From: Streptomyces sp. NBC_00659
GTDB taxonomy: Bacteria; Actinomycetota; Actinomycetes; Streptomycetales; Streptomycetaceae
Direction of reading: 5' to 3'
DNA length: 64,000 bases
Assembly: GCF_036226925.1 (NCBI RefSeq)
Contig: NZ_CP109031.1
Coordinates: 5,270,001 to 5,334,000 of the forward strand
The first letter of the stretch is position 1. Every line of letters starts with the position of its first letter. The notes under the pieces were generated by a model, which was given only the letters and a program-made list of their open reading frames with translations, was not told the DNA's origin and did not search any database. A program made the position numbers and the translations under genes. This document shows positions 17,977 to 25,838 of the stretch, one piece after another.

Positions 17977-18599
17977 GGAGCCGGAGGCGCCGGCGGAACC
18001 GGCGATGGATGTGGTCAACCGTTGGGAGGGGCTGTCGTGGGCGGTGGCGTGCGTCCCCCGACAGAGGATCGGCGACGGTGTGGACGGTGGGGGCGATCGC
18101 TGTGCTGTGTGCCGTCTTCGGGGCGGTGCTGTCGATGGGGCAGGCCGTCGTGGTGCGGCACCGAGCGGCGGGAGCCGCGGACCTGGCGGCCCTCGCCGCG
18201 GCGGATCACTGGAGCGACGGCGGCACGGCGGCCTGCGCCCGCGCGGACCGGGTGGCCCGAGCACAGAGCGCGCGGCTCGTGCGGTGCGCGGTCGAGGGCC
18301 AGATCTCGGACGTGACGGCCTCGTCCGGAACCGGACCGATCACCGCCGAGGTCAGATCGAGGGCGGGGCCACCGGAATCTCCGGGTTCTGACGGTTCTCC
18401 GAGGCCTGCGGAGACTGTGGGGCCCAAAGGTCCCTCGGAACCCTCAGGGCCACCCCCGCCCTCACTGCCCTCAGGGCGCCCCGCCCTCACTCCGCCGAAC
18501 CCGGCCCCTGGCCGTCACGCGTCGGACGTTCACCCGTTCGGCCCTGACGCCTCCGACTTTCACTCTTCCGGTCCTCCGCCCCCGCGCATGCCGCCGTGA
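17973..18599 (+). CDS. TadG/Rv3654c-like pseudopilin-type protein
   Basis: A 208-residue protein: an Arg-rich leader, then DRGSATVWTVGAIAVLCAVFGAVLSMGQAVVVRHRAAGAADLAALAAA, matching the Rv3654c/TadE-like group always found last in actinobacterial Tad operons. The Gly-SATVW site has Trp rather than Glu at +5, so it may not be processed as a pilin. The last about 80 residues are Pro/Ser-rich (PPPPSLPSGRPALTPPNPAP). It is coupled to the previous gene by ATGA and ends 13 bases before the convergent helicase gene. Confidence 0.8.
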   Translation: MRSRRRRRNRRWMWSTVGRGCRGRWRASPDRGSATVWTVGAIAVLCAVFGAVLSMGQAVVVRHRAAGAADLAALAAADHWSDGGTAACARADRVARAQSARLVRCAVEGQISDVTASSGTGPITAEVRSRAGPPESPGSDGSPRPAETVGPKGPSEPSGPPPPSLPSGRPALTPPNPAPGRHASDVHPFGPDASDFHSSGPPPPRMPP

Positions 18600-18612
18600 C
18601 TCCCCGAACGGA

Positions 18613-21135
18613 CTACCGCGGACGCGACTCCTCGGGACCCGACTCCTGACCCGAGTCCGTCCGACCGGGCTCCTTCGGAGCGGGTTCCTCGGGTGCCGCT
18701 CGCAGGAGTTCCGTGAGCAGGCGTACAGCGCCTCGCTTGTGGAGTGGATCGTTGCCGTTCCCGCATTTGGGGGACTGGATGCAGGAGGGGCATCCGGCGT
18801 CGCACTCGCACGAGGCGATGGCCTGGCGGGTGGCCGTGAGCCAGGAGCGGGCGGTGTGGAAGGCCCGCTCGGCGAATCCGGCGCCGCCCGGGTGGCCGTC
18901 GTACACGAAGACGGTGGGCAGCAGCGTGTCCGGGTGGAGCGGGACGGAGACGCCGCCGATGTCCCAGCGGTCGCAGGTGGCGAACAGCGGCAGCATGCCG
19001 ATCGAGGCGTGCTCGGCGGCGTGCAGGGTGCCGCCGAGGATCTCCGGGTTGATCCGGGCCGCGTCCAACTGGTCCTCGGTGACCGTCCACCAGACGGCAC
19101 GGGTACGGAGCGTACGGGGAGGGAGGTCGAGTTTGGTCTCGCCGAGCACCTCGCCGGTGATGACACGCCGGCGCAGGAAGGAGACGACCTGGTTGGTGAC
19201 TTCCACGGAGCCGTAGCACAACCGGCCGTCACCCCAGGGGACTTCGACATCGGTCTCGAGGACGGCGATGGTGGTCGTGTCGCGGGCGACCGTCGAATAC
19301 GGCGGGCTGGCCTCCTCGACCAGTGCGACCGAGTCCTCCAGGTCCAGCTTGCGCACCAGGTACGTACGGCCCTGGTGCAGATGGACCGCGCCCTCGTGGA
19401 CCGCCGTGTGCGAGGCGCCCTCGTCGACCGTGCCGAGCAGGCGGCCGGTCCCGGCTTCGACGACCTGCACCGGGCTGCCGCCACCCCCGCGGATGTCGGT
19501 CAGGTCGACGGCCCGCTCCCGGCGCGTCCAGTGCCAGGCCGTGGCCCGGCGGCGCAGCAGCTTGGCGGCCTCGAGCTGCGGCAGCAGTCCGGCGGCGGCG
19601 GGGCCGAAGAGTTCCAAGTCCTCGTCCGTGAGAGGGATCTCGGAGGCGGCGGCACACAGGTGCGGGGCCAGGACGTAGGGGTTGTCCGGGTCGAGGACCG
19701 TGGATTCCACCGGTTGGTCGAAGAGGGCCTCGGGGTGATGGACGAGGAAGGTGTCCAGTGGGTCGTCGCGGGCGACCAGGATCGCCAGCGCGCCTTCGCC
19801 GGACCGGCCCGCGCGGCCGGCCTGTTGCCAGAGGGAGGCGCGGGTGCCGGGGTAGCCGGAGATGACGACGGCGTCGAGGCCGGAGATGTCGACGCCGAGT
19901 TCGAGGGCGGAGGTGGCGGCGAGGCCGAGGAGCTCTCCGGAGTGCAGCGCGGCCTCCAGGGCACGGCGTTCCTCGGGGAGGTAGCCGCCGCGATAGGCGG
20001 CGACGCGCCGGGCCAGCGAGCGGTCGATCTCGGCGAGGCGTTCCTGGGCGATGAGCGCGATCAGCTCGGCGCCACGCCGGGACCGTACGAAGGAGATCGA
20101 GCGCATGCCCTGGACGGTGAGGTCGGTCAGCAGGTCGGCCGTTTCGGCGGTGGCGGTCCGCCGGACGGGTGCACCTTTCTCGCCGTGCAGTTCGGTGAGC
20201 GGGGGCTCCCACAGGGCGAACACGAGTTCCCCTCGAGGGGAGGCGTCGTCGGCGACCTCGACAACGGGGAGGCCGGTCAGGCGGCGCGCCGCGACCGAGG
20301 GTTCGGCGGCGGTCGCGGAGGCCAGCAGGAAGACGGGGGAGGCGCCGTAGCGGGCACAGATACGGCGCAGACGGCGCAGTACCTGGGCGACGTGGGAGCC
20401 GAAGACGCCGCGGTAGGTGTGGCACTCGTCGATGACGACGTACCGCAGGGCGCGCAGGAAGGAGGACCAGCGGGGGTGGGAGGGCAATATCCCGCGGTGC
20501 AGCATGTCGGGGTTGGTCAGGACGTAGTTGGCGTACTGGCGTACCCATTCGCGTTCCTCGAAGGGCGTGTCGCCGTCGTACACGGCTGGGCGTACGGCAT
20601 TGCCCAGCGGTTGTGAAAGTTCCTTCACCGAGCGGCGCTGGTCTGCCGCGAGCGCCTTGGTGGGAGCCAGGTAGAGGGCGGTGGCGCCCCGGCCGTTCGG
20701 GGCCTCGGAGCCCTCCAGGAGGGCCGTCAGGACCGGGGCGAGGTAGGCCAGGGACTTGCCGGAGGCGGTGCCGGTGGCGACGATCACCGACTCGCCGTCC
20801 AGGGCGTGCTCGGCGACGCGTGCCTGGTGGGCCCAGGGGTGTTCGATGCCCGCGGCCTGCACCGCGGCGATGACCTCCGGACGGATCCGGTCGGGCCAGA
20901 CGGCATGGCGACCCTCTCGCGGGGGCAAGTGCTCCGTATGAGTGATGCGCGAAGCCCGGCTCGGCCCCGAGGCGAGCCGGTCCAGGACGGTGCTCGGCGA
21001 GGGGCGGGAAGCGGTGTCCGCCGTGGATCGATCGGATCGGTGATTCTTGGCCATCGGCATCGAGTGTGTCACTGGCGTGACGGACAATGGGCCCAAGGCG
21101 TCGTGCACGCCTGCCGGTAAGTGATTGAATGCCAT
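18613..21135 (-). CDS. DEAD/DEAH-box helicase with DUF1998 (MrfA/YprA-like)
   Basis: An 840-residue superfamily 2 helicase. Helicase motifs in order: HPWAHQARVAEHALDGESVI (Q motif region), VATGTASGKSLAYL (Walker A), YVVIDECHTYRG (DECH), LASATAA (motif III), SALELGVDISGLDAVVISGYPGT and the QAGRAGRSGEGALAI motif VI. The C-terminal domain has the DUF1998 cysteines CECDAGCPSCIQSPKCG. MrfA, the best known relative, works in DNA repair. ATG 21135 is used by analogy with the family; in-frame ATGs at 21060 and 21054 are possible. The start lies only 80 bases from the divergent bldG. Confidence 0.93.
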   Translation of the reverse strand: MAFNHLPAGVHDALGPLSVTPVTHSMPMAKNHRSDRSTADTASRPSPSTVLDRLASGPSRASRITHTEHLPPREGRHAVWPDRIRPEVIAAVQAAGIEHPWAHQARVAEHALDGESVIVATGTASGKSLAYLAPVLTALLEGSEAPNGRGATALYLAPTKALAADQRRSVKELSQPLGNAVRPAVYDGDTPFEEREWVRQYANYVLTNPDMLHRGILPSHPRWSSFLRALRYVVIDECHTYRGVFGSHVAQVLRRLRRICARYGASPVFLLASATAAEPSVAARRLTGLPVVEVADDASPRGELVFALWEPPLTELHGEKGAPVRRTATAETADLLTDLTVQGMRSISFVRSRRGAELIALIAQERLAEIDRSLARRVAAYRGGYLPEERRALEAALHSGELLGLAATSALELGVDISGLDAVVISGYPGTRASLWQQAGRAGRSGEGALAILVARDDPLDTFLVHHPEALFDQPVESTVLDPDNPYVLAPHLCAAASEIPLTDEDLELFGPAAAGLLPQLEAAKLLRRRATAWHWTRRERAVDLTDIRGGGGSPVQVVEAGTGRLLGTVDEGASHTAVHEGAVHLHQGRTYLVRKLDLEDSVALVEEASPPYSTVARDTTTIAVLETDVEVPWGDGRLCYGSVEVTNQVVSFLRRRVITGEVLGETKLDLPPRTLRTRAVWWTVTEDQLDAARINPEILGGTLHAAEHASIGMLPLFATCDRWDIGGVSVPLHPDTLLPTVFVYDGHPGGAGFAERAFHTARSWLTATRQAIASCECDAGCPSCIQSPKCGNGNDPLHKRGAVRLLTELLRAAPEEPAPKEPGRTDSGQESGPEESRPR

Positions 21136-21215
21136 CGCGGCTGGCGAACCGTCCCGGGGGCTCTGCCGAGGTGTCCCATGGGGCGACCGCTCGATAGCAA
21201 GGTGCTGGAGGATCC

Positions 21216-21569
21216 GTGGACCTGTCCCTGTCGACTCGCAATGTGTCCGGCCCTAATGGCGACCGTACGGTCGTCGAGGTCGGCGGCGAAATCGATGTAT
21301 ATACCGCGCCCAAGCTGCGAGAGCAGCTGGTCGAGCTGGTGAACGACGGCAGTTTCCACCTCGTCGTCGACATGGAGGGCGTGGACTTCCTCGACTCCAC
21401 CGGTCTCGGCGTGCTGGTGGGCGGCCTGAAGCGCGTCCGGGCCCATGAGGGCTCGCTGCGTCTGGTCTGCAACCAGGAGCGCATTCTGAAGATCTTCCGT
21501 ATTACCGGTCTCACCAAGGTGTTCCCGATCCACACCTCGGTGGACGAGGCGGTCAACGCGACCGACTGA
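21216..21569 (+). CDS. bldG: Anti-sigma factor antagonist BldG
   Basis: A 117-residue STAS-domain anti-anti-sigma factor. The phosphorylation site is Ser61 in [15 protein letters not shown]. Established knowledge: BldG is required for aerial mycelium formation and antibiotic production in S. coelicolor and is inactive when phosphorylated. The N-terminus [20 protein letters not shown] appears to carry about four extra residues compared with the S. coelicolor protein as I remember it. GTG start with GGAGG 5 bases upstream. Followed by a hairpin and then the anti-sigma factor gene. Confidence 0.95.
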   Translation: MDLSLSTRNVSGPNGDRTVVEVGGEIDVYTAPKLREQLVELVNDGSFHLVVDMEGVDFLDSTGLGVLVGGLKRVRAHEGSLRLVCNQERILKIFRITGLTKVFPIHTSVDEAVNATD

Positions 21570-21586
21570 CGACCGGTCTCCCGGGT

Positions 21587-21625
21587 CGTGGGCCCGGCAT
21601 CGCACACATGGGGACCGGGCCCACG
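21587..21625 (+). terminator. Hairpin between bldG and the anti-sigma gene
   Basis: CGTGGGCCCGG (21587-21597) pairs with CCGGGCCCACG (21615-21625). Its place between the two genes could yield a monocistronic bldG message and a read-through bicistronic one, as is known for bldG in S. coelicolor. Confidence 0.7.
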
Positions 21626-21668
21626 GCCCGGCCCCCAGACAGCACGCCCGTAGTTCAGAGGGGGATGC

Positions 21669-22094
21669 ATGGCCACCGTTGAACTCCGCTTCAGCGCGCT
21701 GCCCGAGCACGTCAGGACCGCCCGACTGGTGGCGGCAGCGGTGGCGCGCAGGGCCGGAGTGGACGAGGCCGTCCTCGACGAGGTCAGGCTCGCCGTCGGC
21801 GAGGCCTGTACTCGTGCCGTCGGACTGCATCAGAGCGGCGGAATCGCGGCGCCGGTGCAGGTGACGCTGATCGAGGAGGAGAAGCAGTTCTCCATCGAGG
21901 TCGGTGACGAGGCGCCGGGTTCGGTGCCCGGAGGGGCATCCGGCGCCGCCTCGGACGCGGAGATCGAGGAGGACGAGATGGGCCTCGCGGTCATCAGCGG
22001 CCTCGTCGACGACGTGGAAGTCATCGCCGGAGAGCACGGCGGACTGATCAGGATGAGCTGGCCCACCACGCCGCCGGCCGTGGCTCTTTCCTGA
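21669..22094 (+). CDS. Anti-sigma factor (RsbW-like ATP-binding protein) paired with BldG
   Basis: A 141-residue protein of the HATPase_c/RsbW-like fold. MATVELRFSALPEHVRTARLVAAAVARRAGV is the usual N-terminal half, but the N-box reads GEACTRAVGLH, without the Asn that binds Mg-ATP in active kinases. The G1 region is EVGDEAPGSVPGG and G2 is MGLAVISGLVDDVEVI. It should bind a sigma factor or BldG; kinase activity is doubtful. A GAGGGGG site precedes ATG 21669. It corresponds to the gene directly downstream of bldG in S. coelicolor. Confidence 0.87.
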   Translation: MATVELRFSALPEHVRTARLVAAAVARRAGVDEAVLDEVRLAVGEACTRAVGLHQSGGIAAPVQVTLIEEEKQFSIEVGDEAPGSVPGGASGAASDAEIEEDEMGLAVISGLVDDVEVIAGEHGGLIRMSWPTTPPAVALS

Positions 22095-22118
22095 CAGCCG
22101 TCCCTCTTTAATTTCTCG

Positions 22119-22147
22119 CGAAGGGCCCTACTCGGTGGGGCCCTTCG
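22119..22147 (+). terminator. Terminator of the bldG operon
   Basis: CGAAGGGCCC (22119-22128) pairs with GGGCCCTTCG (22138-22147), 25 bases past the stop codon. Confidence 0.8.
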
Positions 22148-22445
22148 GCATGTCCGGAGCAGGTCCGGGGTATGTCCGGCAGCGCTCGCTCGCCCATATG
22201 GTGATCATTTACTTCGGTGATCGCGTACGGCGTTTCGTGAATTGATTCACGATCATTCGCGCGATAATTGGATCAAGCGTCAACGCTTCTGGGGCATTAC
22301 TGCATTTGGGTCCGTAGGCGCCTGTCGATCATTTGCTGAAGAGCAAGTGAAGATTAATTCCGCTTACCGCGGACTGTTTTGATCAGGTTCCGGTACCTAG
22401 AATCCGTCCACATCTTGAGCTCAGCCCAAGCGTCAAGGAGGACGA
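22148..22445 (+). promoter_or_regulatory. Promoter and leader region of hppA
   Basis: About 300 bases, markedly lower in GC than the genes around it (for example TGAATTGATTCACGATCATT near 22240, an imperfect palindrome). A plausible -10 is TAGAAT at 22397-22402, giving a leader of about 40 bases. AAGGAGG stands 5 bases before the hppA start. No ORF of note. Confidence 0.55.
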
Positions 22446-24854
22446 ATGGCGGGGCTTTCTACCCCTCAGCAGTTTGACCACCCCACAACCTTCGCAGCCG
22501 CGGTTCTGACGGACGGCAACCGTCTCATCGTGACGGTCATCGCGGTCGTCGCCGTGGCAGCGCTCGTGGTCGCCGGGATCCTGGTGCGCCAGGTTCTCGC
22601 GGCCGGCGAGGGCACCGACAGCATGAAGAAGATCGCGACGGCGATCCAGGAAGGCGCGAATGCCTACCTGGGGCGTCAGATGCGCACGCTCGGCGTATTC
22701 GCCGTCGTGGTGTTCTTCCTGCTCATGCTGCTTCCCGCGGACGATTGGAATCAGCGCGCCGGACGGTCGATCTTCTTCCTGATCGGCGCGGCGTTCTCGG
22801 CGACCACCGGCTATATCGGTATGTGGCTCGCCGTACGGAGCAATGTCCGCGTGGCCGCGGCCGCACGGGAAGCGACCCCGGCGGAGGGTGAGCCCGAAAA
22901 GGATCTCACCGCCGTCTCGCACAAAGCCATGAAGATCGCTTTCCGCACCGGTGGCGTAGTCGGCATGTTCACGGTGGGGCTCGGTCTGCTGGGCGCCTCC
23001 TGTGTGGTGCTCGTGTACGCGGCCGACGCGCCGAAGGTCCTGGAGGGCTTCGGTCTCGGCGCGGCACTGATCGCCATGTTCATGCGTGTCGGCGGCGGCA
23101 TCTTCACCAAGGCCGCCGACGTCGGGGCGGACCTGGTCGGCAAGGTCGAGCAGGGCATCCCGGAGGACGACCCGCGCAACGCCGCGACCATCGCCGACAA
23201 CGTGGGCGACAACGTGGGCGACTGCGCCGGTATGGCCGCGGACCTCTTCGAGTCGTACGCCGTCACGCTCGTCGCCGCGCTGATCCTCGGCAAGGTGGCG
23301 TTCGGCGATGCTGGGCTCGCGTTCCCGCTGATCGTCCCCGCCATCGGCGTACTCACCGCGATGATCGGCATCTTCGCGGTGGCGCCCCGGCGGTCCGACC
23401 GCAGCGGTATGTCGGCGATCAACCGTGGGTTCTTCATTTCCGCGGTGATCTCGCTCGTACTGGTAGCCCTCGCCGTCTACATCTACCTTCCGGGGACCTA
23501 CGCCGAACTGGACGGGGTCACGGACGCGGCGATCAAGGCCAAGGGCGGTGATCCGCGGGTCCTCGCGGTGATCGCCGTCGCGATCGGCATCGTGCTGGCC
23601 GCGCTCATCCAGCAGTTGACCGGCTACTTCACCGAGACCACTCGCCGTCCCGTCCGGGACATCGGCAAGAGTTCACTCACCGGCGCGGCCACCGTCGTCC
23701 TCGCCGGCATCTCCATCGGTCTCGAATCGGCCGTCTACACCGCCCTGTTGATCGGCCTCGGCGTGTACGGGGCGTTCCTGCTGGGCGGTACGTCGATCTT
23801 GCTGGCGTTGTTCGCGGTGGCGCTCGCCGGAACGGGCCTGCTCACCACGGTCGGTGTCATCGTCGCGATGGACACCTTCGGCCCCGTCTCCGACAACGCG
23901 CAGGGCATCGCCGAGATGTCCGGTGACGTCGAGGGCGCGGGCGCGCAGGTACTCACCGACCTGGACGCTGTCGGCAACACCACCAAGGCCATCACCAAGG
24001 GCATCGCCATCGCCACCGCCGTTCTCGCGGCCTCGGCCCTCTTCGGCTCGTACCGTGACGCGATCACCACGGCCGCGAGCGATGTGGGTGAGAAGGTCTC
24101 GGGCCCCGGCGCGCCGCTGAACCTGATGATGGACATCTCACAGCCCAACAACCTGGTGGGTCTCATCGCGGGCGCCGCGGTCGTCTTCCTCTTCTCGGGG
24201 CTGGCGATCAACGCGGTGTCGCGTTCCGCCGGGGCGGTGGTCTACGAGGTACGGCGGCAGTTCCGCGAGCATCCCGGGATCATGGACTACTCCGAGAAAC
24301 CCGAGTACGGACGCGTCGTCGACATCTGCACCAAGGACGCGCTGCGCGAACTCGCCACACCGGGTCTGCTCGCGGTGCTCACGCCGATCGCGATCGGGTT
24401 CACGCTCGGCGTCGGCGCGCTCGGTTCGTTCCTCGCGGGTGCGATCGGCACCGGCACGCTGATGGCGGTCTTCCTCGCCAACTCCGGTGGCGCGTGGGAC
24501 AACGCGAAGAAGCTCGTCGAGGACGGCCATCACGGCGGCAAGGGCAGCGAGGCCCACGCCGCTACGGTGATCGGCGACACGATCGGTGACCCCTTCAAGG
24601 ACACGGCGGGCCCCGCGATCAACCCCCTGTTGAAGGTCATGAACCTGGTGTCGCTGCTGATCGCTCCGGCGATCGTCAAGTTCTCGTACGGCGACGACAA
24701 GAGCGTCGGCGTACGGGTGTTCATCGCCGTCCTCGCGCTCATCGTGATCGTGAGTGCCGTGTACATCTCCAAGCGGCGCGGGATCGTCATGGGCGACGAG
24801 GAGGACAACGACGAAGGGGTCGCCAAGTCGGCCGATCCGGCGGTGGTTTCGTAG
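22446..24854 (+). CDS. hppA: Membrane-bound H+-translocating pyrophosphatase
   Basis: An 802-residue integral membrane pyrophosphatase that pumps protons using PPi hydrolysis. Substrate motifs are GGGIFTKAADVGADLVGKVE, DDPRNAATIADNVGDNVGDCAGMAADLFESY, DTFGPVSDNAQGIAEM and, near the C-terminus, NSGGAWDNAKK and DTIGDPFKDTAGPAINPLLK. GNTTKAITKG has Lys at the residue that marks potassium-independent proton pumps (Ala in potassium-dependent ones). About 16 membrane helices. Clear ribosome site. Role: conserving energy from biosynthetic PPi. Confidence 0.96.
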   Translation: MAGLSTPQQFDHPTTFAAAVLTDGNRLIVTVIAVVAVAALVVAGILVRQVLAAGEGTDSMKKIATAIQEGANAYLGRQMRTLGVFAVVVFFLLMLLPADDWNQRAGRSIFFLIGAAFSATTGYIGMWLAVRSNVRVAAAAREATPAEGEPEKDLTAVSHKAMKIAFRTGGVVGMFTVGLGLLGASCVVLVYAADAPKVLEGFGLGAALIAMFMRVGGGIFTKAADVGADLVGKVEQGIPEDDPRNAATIADNVGDNVGDCAGMAADLFESYAVTLVAALILGKVAFGDAGLAFPLIVPAIGVLTAMIGIFAVAPRRSDRSGMSAINRGFFISAVISLVLVALAVYIYLPGTYAELDGVTDAAIKAKGGDPRVLAVIAVAIGIVLAALIQQLTGYFTETTRRPVRDIGKSSLTGAATVVLAGISIGLESAVYTALLIGLGVYGAFLLGGTSILLALFAVALAGTGLLTTVGVIVAMDTFGPVSDNAQGIAEMSGDVEGAGAQVLTDLDAVGNTTKAITKGIAIATAVLAASALFGSYRDAITTAASDVGEKVSGPGAPLNLMMDISQPNNLVGLIAGAAVVFLFSGLAINAVSRSAGAVVYEVRRQFREHPGIMDYSEKPEYGRVVDICTKDALRELATPGLLAVLTPIAIGFTLGVGALGSFLAGAIGTGTLMAVFLANSGGAWDNAKKLVEDGHHGGKGSEAHAATVIGDTIGDPFKDTAGPAINPLLKVMNLVSLLIAPAIVKFSYGDDKSVGVRVFIAVLALIVIVSAVYISKRRGIVMGDEEDNDEGVAKSADPAVVS

Positions 24855-24915
24855 CTCACAGGTTCCACGCCTGATGCGGCACGGAAATGAGTGCCGGGTC
24901 GGGGAGTGAACCAAC

Positions 24916-24957
24916 GGGCGGGTGTACGGCGCGTGTTGACGTGCCGTACACCCGCCC
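24916..24957 (+). terminator. Terminator of hppA
   Basis: GGGCGGGTGTACGGC (24916-24930) pairs with GCCGTACACCCGCCC (24943-24957): 15 perfect base pairs, 60 bases past the stop codon. Confidence 0.85.
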
Positions 24958-25102
24958 TGTGTGTGTTCACGCCGCTGTCGTGAGCCTTCTCTCGCTTGGT
25001 GCAAACGGCTTCAAAAGCTTTCATAGTGGACATTCGCCATATGGATGTCGCCCACATGGCGTGTATGTTCCGGGGCCGAGGGCCATGGAAGGGACCAAAC
25101 CG

Positions 25103-25684
25103 GTGAACAAGAAGCTCGCGGCCGCACTGTCCGGCGGTGCGGTACTGGTGCTCGCGCTGTCGGGATGCGGCGGCAGCAGCGAGGACAGCGGCAACGACAA
25201 GCTGAACTCCTGGGCGAAGCAGGTCTGTGACGCGGTGAAACCGCAGGCGCAGAAGATCGAGGAGGCGAACGCCGCGATCCAGCAGCAGACCTCGGACAAC
25301 AGCACGCCGGAGGCCGTCCAGAAGACCGACGCACAGGCTTTCCAGGACATGTCCGATGCCTACAAGGCGATCGGCACCGCCATCTCCAACGCGGGACCGC
25401 CGGACGTCGAGGGCGGCAAGACGAAGCAGGCCAACGCGGTCAAGGAGCTCAACGACATCTCCAAGTCGTACGCCAGCCTGAAGACGCAGGTCGCCAAGCT
25501 CGACACCAAGGACCAGGCCAAGTTCGCCGAGGGTCTCAAGGGCATCGCGACCCAGCTCGGCCAACTGAGCCAGAGCGGGAGCGACGCCCTGAAGAAGCTG
25601 GAGGAGGGTGACGTGGGCAAGGCGATGGCGCAGCAGGAGAGCTGCAAGTCGGCGTCCGGGTCGCCGGGGGCCGCCAACGGCTGA
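25103..25684 (+). CDS. Small secreted lipoprotein, alpha-helical
   Basis: A 193-residue lipoprotein. VNKKLAAALSGGAVLVLALS plus lipobox LSGC, then Gly/Ser/Asp spacer and a mainly helical, Lys/Gln/Ala-rich domain (KLNSWAKQVCDAVKPQAQKI ... LGQLSQSGSDALKKLEEGDV) with two Cys that could pair. I chose GTG 25103 because GGAAGGG lies 9 bases upstream and the signal peptide then starts at residue 1; ATG 25085 is the alternative. Function unknown; the pattern is conserved downstream of hppA in Streptomyces as I remember. Confidence 0.82.
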   Translation: MNKKLAAALSGGAVLVLALSGCGGSSEDSGNDKLNSWAKQVCDAVKPQAQKIEEANAAIQQQTSDNSTPEAVQKTDAQAFQDMSDAYKAIGTAISNAGPPDVEGGKTKQANAVKELNDISKSYASLKTQVAKLDTKDQAKFAEGLKGIATQLGQLSQSGSDALKKLEEGDVGKAMAQQESCKSASGSPGAANG

Positions 25685-25704
25685 GGCCGTCCGCAGGATC
25701 GAAG

Positions 25705-25736
25705 GAGAGCCCGGTACGCAGGCGCGCCGGGCTCTC
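25705..25736 (+). terminator. Terminator after the lipoprotein gene
   Basis: GAGAGCCCGG (25705-25714) pairs with CCGGGCTCTC (25727-25736). Confidence 0.8.
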
Positions 25737-25838
25737 GGCCTGTGCTGCCTGTGCCGCGCTCGCTGTCCACAGGGGAAGCTCGGCCCACAGGGAGGCTCTG
25801 TCCACAGGTGTGGGTGCCCGTAGGCGATAGCGGACACA

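Noticed and set aside
19229..21676. 815-codon minus-strand frame across the helicase and bldG
   Set aside because: It is the shadow frame of the helicase gene, Arg/Pro-rich and without any domain.
25758..25815. Repeated CTGTCCACAGG/CCCACAGG near 25760-25810 as a DnaA-box cluster
   Set aside because: They differ from the TTGTCCACA consensus and occur in a short GC-rich repeat after a terminator; too weak to claim.
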